Assembly: GCF_963583255.1 (NCBI RefSeq)
Contig: NC_084808.1
Coordinates: forward strand, 26,988,300-27,052,299
Length of the DNA stretch: 64,000 bases
Reading direction: 5' to 3'
Source: Pyrus communis
Lineage: Eukaryota > Streptophyta > Magnoliopsida > Rosales > Rosaceae
Below, piece after piece: positions 22,615-33,639 of this stretch. Within the stretch, counting starts at the first letter, position 1. The number at the start of each line of letters is the position of its first letter. The position numbers and the translations under genes were made by a program. The notes beneath the pieces were generated by a model. The model was not told the DNA's origin and made no database searches. It saw nothing but the letters and a program-made list of their open reading frames with translations.

Positions 22615-24118
22615 CCAAAAATGTATGAGAAAATCACTTCCCTTATATGCCGTTTTCTTTTTCTCTTCCATTTCTGATGCTAATTTCAAATCACAACTTG
22701 ACAAAAATTTGGCTATCAAATTAGGTTGTATGTATTACTATTACTGTATTTTAATATTCCATAAGCTTTGGCAAAGCTAATAATCAAAGGGTATATATAT
22801 TATACTAAACGTATAAATCTATGTTTATTTCAAAAGGGAACAAAAACAGGTCCTACTTATAAATTCACATTCCCATTTTTTTTCTTATACACTTGATATT
22901 TGAATTTGATGTCAACGGAAATGTTGGATGTATCGTAGCTTAAAATTTTCTGTCTAGGTTCTGCTTTTGGTTTGGCCATTAGACTACTTTGTGCTTGAGG
23001 CTGAGATTATATACAATAAAGGGTGAGAGATATAATTCAAGAAGTATCACACTCCGATTCCTTTTCCAAAATTAGAAGCACCAGACAGAGATAGTATGCA
23101 TTGCCCTTTATTTCTATGCTGCTAGCTAGCTAGCTTATTTGATATTTTCGAATGCAAAAACTGCTGTGGTCCATAATCTTCATTTCGTACGTCCTATATT
23201 ATTAGATTGGTCGAAGATGTTCCCTTGATGATTCTTTCTTGTTTAAGATATTTAATTGTAGGCCATGGCCACTGAAAAAGTATGCTTGATATTATGTGTC
23301 AAAGTTTATGATGAGATAGTCTGGCCGTTCACTATTATTACCTTCAACTTAATCACCTATGCAAACTAAATGTAAATTTCGTGAAAGAAAAACCTTGTTA
23401 GAATTAGTACTAAAAGGAGGATTTAACTTCATCAAGTTTTCAGTGTGATATGTTTAACATTATGGCACCAAAGATTTGGCACCCCAAAGGCTAATGTATA
23501 TCATCAATACTGCGTGACTGTGTGTTTATTCGATCTATTAATTAAGACTAATGAAGCTGCTAATACATCATCATCGTCCACTTATGCGTTGAATTTAACT
23601 TTAAATGCATAGAAATTCAACTAACCAACCCTATATATTTCTTTTTAGGGAGACTTTAGATGCGGTTCTTAGCTATGGATATTCTTTGACTAAAACCTTG
23701 TTAGTTTTCAATTTCTTATTGAAGTCCCTGAAATTAATGTGATAATTTATTTCTATGTATATTACTATATTTTTAAAATTAAAAATTGAAATTTATAGTT
23801 GTTTATATTAAAGAGATTTTAAACAAAAAACCATAATTTGTGGGATTAAAAATATTAAAATATAAATTATACTATTGTGTGTGTGTGTGTGTGTATAAAC
23901 ATGGGTACATTCATCAAAATTAACTAAAAAATTATTGTACCAAAACATGGGTGCATTCTTCAAAATCACACACACACACACACACAAATAGATATTAGGC
24001 TCAATAACATTAGTAAATTTCTTCGATTAAACTTGACATGGATACATTCTTAAATCAAAGAAAAAAGAATGTACCCATATAAGTTTAAAAATGGATTAGA
24101 AAAAAAAATTGAATAGAT

Positions 24119-24144
24119 TATATATATATATATATATATATATA
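24119..24144. repeat. (TA)n microsatellite
   Basis: Perfect TA run of about 13 units. Confidence 0.9.
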
Positions 24145-25489
24145 ATAAAATAAAGGTACATTTTACATGTAACAAATTGGTATATTTAAGAATGAATACA
24201 TTTTAAGATAAACATTTGCAAAAAAATTACATGAATGGGTACATATAAGATTAAAAAATTGAAAACATTTTTTTAAAAAAAACCTAATGGGTACAAACTT
24301 ATTCTAATTTTTTATTTATTTTGAAAATGTTTTGAATTAAAAATTAGTTGGGATTTAATAAAGGTGTGAGTATTAAAATTCTAAATCAATTATTAATTTT
24401 TATTTTAAAAAATTATGTAACTAACATGTAAATTTATTATTACATTAATACTAAAAACTTTGATCAAAATATAAAAACTAATAAAATTTCAATCAATGTA
24501 TATTAGCAACTAACGACTGAATACTAATTTTTCCTTCTTTTTAATTATCTTGGCTTTATTTTCTTTGTAGGGTATCTTCTTTTGTGGTGTGCCTTACGAA
24601 AGAAAGAAAGGAAATGCTGGGTTCCTCGTGCCCTTTATTGGTGTCAAATGCCTATTCATTAATACAAGATAGTGGCTCAGATCGTGTCGTCTTGACTATA
24701 AAAGGCTTGGTGTCTAGGTGGTCTCACCGTCATTGAAAGGCTGCCATGCTTTTCTTTATTTTTGTTGGAATTGGAATCACCATGTTGCAATTTGGTTGGT
24801 GCTCATTATGTTAATTACTATATATCTCACTAATTTTATTACGTATTTTAGGCAAAAAAAAATGTAGCATCAATGTGTTGGACCGCCCGGAGAGAAAGTA
24901 TATATACTATATAATTTACAGGTCGATTGTATTATTCGACCGATAATATAATGTAGATATCCGTCGGAAAATTGAAATGATAATCTGTTAAGATCTGGTG
25001 CTTTTCAAGAGAAGATTCGGGTACACAATTGTGTTAAAAGTTCTATTAAAAAATGAAAACTAATGTAAAAGGTTTGAAAAATTTTAGTTTTAATAAAAAA
25101 AATCATGTTATACGTTTTGTTTAATGTTTAGTACAATGCCCATATTAAAGTAATCCAACTAAAAATGTCCTAACCATAATAAATTATGATTTGTCGATTT
25201 TACCCCTAACCTTTTTAGGTTGAGTTCTAGATTTTCATCGTTAATGGAGTTCATCGTTATTTTGCAGACCTTCTTCTTTTTCTTTAAAACAAAAATATAG
25301 ATCCTCATACTATTTAATTTATATTTTGTATTATTTCGTTGAAATGTGATCGTCATTATTATTCATAATGTATTCGAGGTACTGTTTTTCAATTTGTCTT
25401 CGTTAGTGGAGTTCATCGTTTGTTTCTCCAAAAAATAAATTTGAGATCTACATGTTATTCAATAATAACGACGGGTCACTGTTTCTGGA

Positions 25490-25960
25490 CTATAAAAATA
25501 AATTGTTTCTAGATTTTAAGTAACACTGTTTTTTGAATCTAAGTCATTGTTTCTGGAATCTAAGTTATTGTTTTTGGAATCTAAGTCACTGTTTCTTAAA
25601 TATAAGCTAGAAAAGAAATAGTGAAATTCATTGTATTTTGATTCAAAGCAAAATAAGCATCATGTTTTTTAAATATAATCAAATGATGCATGAAAGAAAA
25701 GAAACAATCAAAGGTTAAAACATAGGTTGTTTCTGGAATCTAAGTCACTGTTTCTAGAATCTAAATCACTGTTTCTAGAATTTAAATCACTGTTTCTGGA
25801 TTTTGGTTTTTTTTCTTTCCAGATATAGTGTTTGTTTGTGCACAAACAAAACAAACATTGTATCTGATGTTTAGACATGGCATATCTTGAGCATGATTGG
25901 CATACCCTTGAGCATGATTGGCATACCCTTGAGCATGTTGGGCATATCTATACATACGTA
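25490..25960. repeat. two adjacent short tandem repeat blocks
   Basis: From about 25490 to 25800 a 22-25-bp word TGTTTCTGGAATCTAAGTCA recurs imperfectly at least eight times with an unrelated insertion between (25600-25720). From about 25875 to 25950 a second unit, CATACCCTTGAGCATGATTGG, recurs three times. Confidence 0.8.
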
Positions 25961-26039
25961 TATATGTTATTTTCTGGGAAGTATACAGGTTTTACGGCGA
26001 GGGGTTAGAAAGTATTTTACTAAATGGTTTTAGAAAAGA

Positions 26040-26381
26040 TTTGTTTTTGCCCACTCACGCTTTTGTTTTGCGCCCCTCCAGGTTCTAGTTGATTAGCAGT
26101 TTCGGTGGTTTCCCCAGAGGGCTTTTCCGGCGTTTCTGACAGACACTCACCGTTGTAGGGTCACCTTCGGGTGTACTATTGTCGCAATCTTCTTTTGGGA
26201 CTGCTGTAGACCTGCTCTGAATTATGTTTCACTTACGCTAGCACTTGTTCTAGGACTTTGTATGCTAGTTTTTAAATTATTCGTACTTTTTATATTACTA
26301 CTTTATGAGCTTCCGCACGTGCACATGGCTACGTCACCTTCGTGTGACGGCCAGCACGCTCCGATCTCGATCGGGGTGTGT
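26040..26381 (+). mobile_element. probable LTR-type retroelement remnant
   Basis: GC-richer than its surroundings, with CCCACTCACGC, CTTTTGTTTTGCGCCCCTCC and a 3' part GTGACGGCCAGCACG...GATCTCGATCGGGG ending GTGTGTCA. This resembles widespread plant gypsy LTR ends as I recall them. No partner LTR or coding domain was seen, and the left boundary is unknown. Confidence 0.35.
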
Positions 26382-28967
26382 CATATAAAATATATAATTT
26401 TTCGAATTATATTCCAATATTTTCAAAATTAGTCAAATTTTGAAATTTCTGAACCAAATTTGAAAGCTTTGATCTGATTTGATCCAATTTCAAAATTTTA
26501 AAACAAAAATTGGAAAAGTTGTTTCCAATCTGGTCCTCCCAAAATACACCCCTAATATTGGGGAAAAAAAAAATACACCCCTAATAAAACTATTTACAAC
26601 AGATAGTTTTTTATGTTTTAAAAGAGAACATATATTCGAACAAAGTACCATAAACAAGAATTCCCTAATAATATGCATGTAATCCACCATGCAGATTGAG
26701 TACTACTCAAAGCTTTATCGAATAATATAAAGGTTATAACCCTATCACCCTAAAACCGTAGAAAAATCCATTTATAGAAGGTAACACACAAAAATCACGA
26801 AATATCAAAAATATTCTCATACTTAAATGTCGTTTTGGGCTAATAAACAATACAATTCGACTAAAAATGGCCATAGGCTAGGTTAAAGCATACAATGTCG
26901 ATGCACACATTATTCTTTTGTCACGAGAAAAAGAGAAGGGAAAGCCCTTTTTTGTATGCTTTTTACCCTTTACTGTATACTGCAGTTGCACATACTATAG
27001 TAAATTTGATTCGGACGCACTTTAGAAGTCTTATCTTGGGAGCTCTTTTAAGTGCCAGGTGTTACGGTGCTTTGTTTGGAGTCCCCTTTTAAGACGTATC
27101 CTTTCCACATTGCCATGAAGGAATGGAGGATAATTGAAAACAACTTTGACGTTAATCCACACATTGCCACGTATACCATTGTTCTTATGCCTTTTTCCCA
27201 TAATCTTTCTTTTTTCCTTTTTTGCTATCCAAGTTTTGATGTGAGGGGCCAATGAACAGCAATTATGATCAGATTCTTTACTTTAATCGCAATTAGAATA
27301 AGATCTTAATTTGTCTTCTTGACCATAACCATATAAAGAAATGATAAACATGGGATGTTTACAAAATCTAATAATTTGATTGGTTAGAAAAGAAAATGAG
27401 TCATGACTCATCCTTTAACATAATTTGTTTTATCGATTACGGATAAAATAAATATCAATTTACAATTATAATAATGAAGACATTTTTTATCATCACCCTC
27501 ATATTGGACACTCACATGTGGAGATCTCTTGGGGGGGGGGGGTTGGAAAGATTTTGTAATAATTAATCCTTCTTTCACTTTTTCTGGGTTTGTAAAAAAT
27601 GATCAATCGCTCAAAGTTTGACTTGTAAATTTCGAACAGAAAACGTGTATGCATATATTTTAATTTTTAAGGAAGAAAAAACCCGTTACTTTATCCAAAT
27701 ACATATAAAGGGGAGAATGTCAAAATAGTGAAGATTTCATAATACTCAAAATGTCTTTTTTGCATTAAAAATTTGATAAAAGAAATTAAAAAAACATGTA
27801 AGGTGGCTAGTAAGTTTATTATTTTATAAAAAAACAACAATATTTTAAATAAATAATATTAAAATAATAATAAAAAGCCACTTGCCACACGCTAGTGGAC
27901 AATAATTTTCAGCACTCAAGTTTTAGTGACCTTCAAGTGCACTTAAGAAAATTCTTAGCCTTCCATTTAATCACAATGTGGGGGGTCTTGATGACCATGA
28001 GTCATTATGTTCTTGTTTCAAACATATGATGAATCGGATTCTTTTAATTAGAAGGAAATTAATTACTATTGTTGGGCAATAGATGAATAAATATTTGTAT
28101 CAGTTACAATGTTAAACTTACATCAAACAATAACGAATGATGACCCACATGAGCAATTAATGTTGACATTGTTCAATAGCTTCATCCTTTCTGATATTGC
28201 GTGTGTATAATGCATGTCATCCTATCAACAAGTCAATTCCATGAGCTATATATAATAAAAGATTACGGGGACAACTAACATATGGTCTCGACGAGCCCCT
28301 TTTTAATGGAAGAAAGAAAAAGTAAGCGAAGAAAAATAAGTAGTGATAAGGTTTGTTAGCATGCATGTTAAGGAAATTAGCGATAAGGTTAGTTAACTTT
28401 TTTTTAGTGAAGTAAAGTTTTTCCCGGATAAAGTTCATCAAGAATTAGATATTATTGCAAGCGTATACGGAATCATGTTAGTAATCTTATTAGGATCATG
28501 CACGAATCATCGGTCAGTCCATTTGGAAGGAGAAAGTGGGGAAAGTGAAGAGTATCTAAAACGTAATATATTGTTCCAAGTCTAAACATATGATTTGACT
28601 CAAGGAAATTAGTTGCATGCATGAAGCAAATGACAAGGCTACATCCGCACTGCTTAGTACTTATGCATTGTGACAATTCAGTGCAATAAATGAGCAAGTT
28701 ATTTTACAAAATATCAACCATGCAAGCTAGCTAGCTAAGATCTATTTTGTCATATATATTCTCTCATGCCACCGATATTTTTTGTTCTTTTTCTATGATC
28801 GATGAATGTGTGTGACCAATTATATGTAACAATATTGTACCTTAACCCTATGAGCTTTCCCAAATTAATTTGTCGAAATGAAAGGCATACAGAAGTGGTT
28901 GAACACTGGGGACATGCGCATACCAGATAAGAGCAAATCGATCATCTTGTCCAGACAGCTTTAGGGA

Positions 28968-29035
28968 CACATTAATAAGAAGCACAGGATGCAGGCGGCA
29001 GGCCCCCTACATTGCCTGTGCATTGCTTCTTATAT
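28968..29035 (+). other. hairpin-forming sequence
   Basis: AATAAGAAGCACAGG and CCTGTGCATTGCTTCTTATATT can pair (AAGAAG with CTTCTT, GCACAGG with CCTGTGC) around a loop of about 26 bases, with a 4-base bulge. Outer complementarity (AAGAGCA with TGCTCTT) extends it. No known miRNA recognised. Confidence 0.3.
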
Positions 29036-29388
29036 TATGCTCTTTTGCTTCCACTGAAAACCTCATCGATATCAAATGAGTAAATGCATATGGGTATGGA
29101 AAGTTAAATTAATATTATGGGTCACTGCATGCATGCTATACTAAAGGGAAGCATTCCACCCTATCAAGTTGAGTATGACATCTACAAACATTTCGATTAG
29201 TGCCTTCTTATCTTTGTTGTAGAATTCTGCTGCATGTACCAAAGAGCACGGAAGTTAACCTCAATATATATTCCCAATTGGTTCCTTGTTTATCTCCAAG
29301 TTTAATCGATTGTCCATTAGGGTTCTTGTCGCACGTCAATTTTTCCTTTCATATCTTATTTATTATCAAATAATTACACGGTTTGGTT

Positions 29389-29818
29389 CAGTGGCGGAGC
29401 TAGAATTTTGGTCTAGGAGAGGCCCAAATGTCGAAATCCGAAATGCTCACTGAATCTTACAAAAATTAATCTACCATGTGGTGAGCAACCTACCAACATC
29501 GTTTAGGTCTGGTATGGCGTCCATCTTATCATCCTCTTCCTTAAACCTAAACCCCAAGCCTCTTTGACGTCCTCCCTCTACTGATTCCCAGACCAAAGTC
29601 CTTCTCAAAGCTCACAAGCAACGAATTGCCTGAACTCCATAGGAGTCACCAACCTCAAATCAAACCCAATGAAAGAAATTAGAGTAAAAACGTTGGATTG
29701 GGGCTCTGAGCCTATGAAAAAACCTTGAAAATCATAAGTATAGTACTAGATTTTTCTATGTAAAAAAATATCAGGATGGTCATGGGATCATCCTAGTCCT
29801 TCCATGGCTCCGCCTATG
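29389..29818. mobile_element. non-autonomous element with GGCGGAG ends, second copy
   Basis: CAGTGGCGGAGCTAG at the left and CCATGGCTCCGCCTAT at the right are inverted repeats, and GGTTC occurs on both flanks as a possible short target duplication. Same end type as 1744-2796. Non-coding. Confidence 0.5.
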
Positions 29819-30502
29819 GTTCGGTTGGCCGGATTATGAGATTTTAACGTTGGGGACTGATCATTCCCTAAATATGGCTCTGTTCTTTTAGAGTCAGTAG
29901 CATATGGTCATCAGAGGTTTGCATAAGGTGTTAGGTTCAGTCCTCATTTCTCACATTCTTTTTAAGGATCTTAAGTTTTGGGACCAATGATAGGAGCTTA
30001 AGTTTCAGGACCAATGATTGTCTTAACTTTAATGTTGTATTGCTATAGAGTTCAATTGGTTTGGTTGAATATTGTATATGCATTTAGCGATACATGAAAT
30101 GCATCCGCAACGTCGGGCTCATTTGAAATTGCTTTTATAGAAAATATTTCTACTTGTAAGCACTTTAATTAAAGTGTTTTCATCATAAACACATTGAATT
30201 TTTTTTATTAAAAATTCAAGTCCTACACTTGGAAGTGATTCCTCAAGAAGCAGTTGGTAGGTGCTTCTCTAGAATGCTATGATCCAAAAGCACTTTTATT
30301 TTTTTTTTTTGTCAAACACGATCAAATGACTACATTTTCATAAGAATTTACAAACAAGACCTATGTAATAATTTGGACGTCCGAATAAAAGAATAGTGAT
30401 ATTATGTAATATATAAAAGTGCGTATTCAGTGAACTCCCTAATTAAGCTGGTGGTAGGCTAAATTTATACGGTGAAATTGATGGTTGTCCTTAGTCCACC
30501 AG

Positions 30503-30796
30503 TGTAACATCCCACATCATTCAGGGGAGTGGATCTTGTAAACCTTATATGTATATTCCTATCTCTACCTAGCACGAGGTCTTTTGGGAGCTCACTAGCT
30601 TCGGAGTTCATCAGAACTCTGAAGTTAAGCGAGTAGAGCGCGAGAGCAATCCCATGATGCGTGATCCACTAGGAAGTTCTCATCTGAGTTCCCATAGACA
30701 AAACTGTGAGAGCATGGTCGGGACCCAAAGCGAACAATATTGTGCTACGGCATAATCAGGCCTGGGATGTGATGGGGTCCGGACCGGGATGTGACA
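30503..30796 (+). mobile_element. Cassandra TRIM solo LTR, TSD ACCAG
   Basis: 294 bp from TGTAACATCCCACATC to CCGGGATGTGACA, flanked on both sides by ACCAG (30498-30502, 30797-30801). It contains a 5S rRNA-derived segment (about 30595-30690), including CAGAACTCTGAAGTTAAGCG. A 5S-like promoter inside the LTR is the hallmark of Cassandra terminal-repeat retrotransposons in miniature. No second LTR is adjacent, so recombination has left a solo LTR. Opposite orientation to the full copy at 31957. Confidence 0.9.
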
Positions 30797-31956
30797 ACCA
30801 GAATATTGTCTAATATGGTGCAGCTTTTCAGGCACAACCAAACGAATGTTACCAAACGTATATATCCAGCTAGAAAAATATAAGATATCAATCTCTACAT
30901 TTAGACTTTATGTAGTTACTAGCATTTTGTTAAATTTACATTATTATAATAATTTAACGATTTAGGGCACGGCACATCACCTATAATTAAGTTTAATTTT
31001 AACTACAATTAAGTTTTCAAAATTTTAGAAAGAAATTGCAAACAGAAGTTAACCCTTTTTGCTGTTTGTAATTCAAGTATATTGAAGCAGACCCTATTCC
31101 ATTTTGGCTTGATGGGGAGATTGGATTCGATGTCAACGACTCCCCCTACTTCAACTTCTTACCAAAAGCATTTTATGCATTAGTTCTACTTTGATAATCT
31201 TCTCTCATTATGTGGCCCAGCTGGCAAAGTCGATTAAATTTCGAATTCCCTGTGATGCTTTTGTGGCAAACATATGTTGCGGATGATGATGAGGAGGGGC
31301 ATTCTGATTTTGTTTATAAGATTGGACAAATTATTAGGTTCTTGAAATATTGGCTGCTTTCTAATTTAGAGCTTACTAACTCGATTAATTGATTTTATTC
31401 TCATATTTAAAGAAAAATACCCAATAGCTACTGATGATGAGGCAAAGACGGGAAAACTAACCAAGAATTGTAAATCATAACGGAAAATTGAGTTAACTTA
31501 TGTTTGAAATTTAATTTAATTTTTAAAGTTTCAAATAATTAAAATTAAATTTAGTTATAAGTGATGTGTCACACCATAAATCTTTAGATTATTATATAGT
31601 GACGATTAAACGAAATGCGAGTAAATGAGCGAAGCCTAAATGTACAGTCTCGGGATCTAAGAAATATAATACTACAACGTCACCAAAACAGTGTGTATCC
31701 TCTCTAGAGTTATGGCACTTATACAGTTTAGCCGCTTTACAATTGTTTTTTAATTATAATCTATGTACATATCCTCGATGCTTAATGGTGCTTTAATTAT
31801 TTTAATTATTCTCTGTTTACAGTTTGGATTAAACAAATAAGAGAAGAAGAGCACACTCAGTACTATATATGTACGTGTATGGTGATGATTGCAGTTGCTT
31901 TAGAAATTAGAAAACTGCAGTTTCTTAATTTTACTGCGAGATAAGGTGGCCGGTGG

Positions 31957-32599
31957 TGTCACATCCCGGCCCGGGCGGGACCACTTCCCCGGCCCGCTTC
32001 ACCACCGTAGCACGATATTGTCCGTTTTGAGCCCCGATCACATCCTCACGGTTTTATTTTTGGGAACTCACGAGCAACTTCCCAGTGGGTCACCCATCAT
32101 GGGATTGCTCTAACCCTCTTCTTGCGTAACTTCGGAGTTCCTACGGAACCCGAAGCCAGTGAGCTCCCAAAATGCCTCATGCTAGGTAGGAATGAGAATA
32201 TACATATAAGGATCACTCCCCTGGGCGATGTGGGATGTCACAATCCACCCCCCTTAGGGGCCCGACGTCCTCATCGGCACACATGCGATCAGGGTTAGGC
32301 TCTAATACCAAATTGTCACATCCCGGCCCGGGCGGGACCACTTCCCGGGCTCGCTCCACCACTGTAGCACGATATTGTCCACTTTGGGCCCCGACCACGC
32401 CCTCACGGTTTTGTTTTTGGGAACTCACGAGCAACTTCCCAGTGGGTCATCCATCACGGGATTGCTCTAGCCCCCTTCTCGCTTAACTTTAGAGTTCCTA
32501 CGGAACCCGAAGCCAGTGAGCTCCCAAAAGGCCTCGTGCTAGGTAGGGATGAGAATATACATATAAGGATCACTCCCCTGGACGATGTGGGATGTCACA
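31957..32599 (-). mobile_element. complete Cassandra TRIM, TSD GGTGG
   Basis: Two 286-bp LTRs (31957-32242 and 32314-32599), TGTCACATCCC...GGGATGTCACA, flank a 71-bp interior and lie between GGTGG duplications (31952-31956, 32600-32604). On the minus strand the interior begins with ATTTGGTATTAGAGCC, an initiator-Met tRNA primer site, and ends in a purine run CTAAGGGGGG. Each LTR carries the 5S-like segment (TCCGAAGTTACGC). It has no coding capacity, so it must borrow enzymes to move. The LTRs differ by few substitutions, so it is fairly young. Confidence 0.95.
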
Positions 32600-33179
32600 G
32601 GTGGCCGGTGACAGGTGTTGCTGTTGATTATTGTTAATTATCGTGCATTTAAAATAGTAAAATGCAAAGTGAAAATTAATGGATTAAGTTGGACATTAAC
32701 CACTGCTTAGTCATTGCCAAAACATTAAGCCCATTAATCTCATCATGTCCATTATATCACATATTCTCAGTTTCCAAATATCCATGGCTCTGTGTAATTC
32801 CTTCTTTCTTGTTCATCGTTGAGGTTATATGAGTGGTACTTTTGGTGGCCGGTTTGACCAACAGAATTTGCCTTATCATGCTCACCACAGTGCATCAAAT
32901 ATTAAATTTTAATTAGTCAAGCGCACAAACAAGACAGAAAATCTCGATCGAATAAAATATATACCGCCATATCAACATTTGCTAATTATTAGATTCTTAT
33001 TTACGTAGCACCATTAACTAAGAATCGATGTTGGATTAAAAGGCAACAAAAAGAAAAGAGAAAAAAAAATAGTAACAGTAAAATTCAATCAGAACATTGA
33101 AGGAAGAATATGTATTTCAGCAAACATAATTTCATTACCGTATGTATTACACCATTGACTCAGGTGGTTTCTGTGCCCT

Positions 33180-33635
33180 AAAGCCATTTCCAACCGAAGG
33201 ATCCAGAGAGCCAGAGGGCCGAAAATCATCTCCAACTGAGGGCTCGTAGGCCCCACAGAATCTGAAGGGGCCAAAGGGCTGGCCACAAGCGCCACAAGTA
33301 GCCAGCCAGCCAGGGCTGGCCATAAATTCATAGCAACCCTGTCGGTTATAACCGACAGGATTGCTTAAAGAAAATTTAAATATAAGTTTTCGTTTTTAAA
33401 TTTAAGTTGTTTTTAAATTTAAGTTGTTGTAGTTTTTAAATTTAAATAATAAATTATGGTTGGCCCTTTAGCTCTCGGTTGGAGACGGTTTTTTGTGATA
33501 AGGCTAAAGCAAGCCTTATGGCCCTCGGTTGGAGACGGAGACAAATATGATCATGTACTGTTCATTAAAATATTAATATCTTGGATGGCTAGAGGGCTAA
33601 AACGAGCCCTCGGGAGATGGCCTAAGCTAGCTAGC
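33180..33635. mobile_element. MITE-like element with GC-rich inverted arms
   Basis: CCATTTCCAACCGAAGG at the left pairs with CCCTCGGTTGGAGACGG at about 33519-33535. Further inner complementarity (GAGGGCT, GGCTGGCC, CATCTCC) extends to about 33630. The middle contains a perfect 22-bp palindrome at 33339-33360 and three copies of TTTTTAAATTTAAGTTG. No coding potential. Confidence 0.5.
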
Positions 33636-33639
33636 CAAG

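Larger units (their letters stand above)
22020..29380. other. gene-poor intergenic DNA
   Basis: I found no gene with a recognisable domain over 7.4 kb. It contains a MITE (22495), GT and CA microsatellites (about 23876 and 23970), a TA microsatellite (24119), short tandem repeats (25490-25960), an LTR-like remnant (26040-26381), a 12-base G run (27531) and a hairpin (about 28970). Open frames such as 26895-27092 are unsupported. Confidence 0.6.

Noticed and set aside
28968..29035. A named microRNA precursor
   Set aside because: No mature miRNA I know is present, and a 4-base bulge breaks the duplex.
30595..30690. A 5S rRNA gene
   Set aside because: The 5S-like part is diverged and sits inside an element with TSDs and TGT...ACA ends; it is the 5S-derived segment of a Cassandra LTR.
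33089..33331. Minus-strand 80-codon frame with hydrophobic stretches
   Set aside because: It lies within the GC-rich arm of a MITE-like element and has no homologous look.
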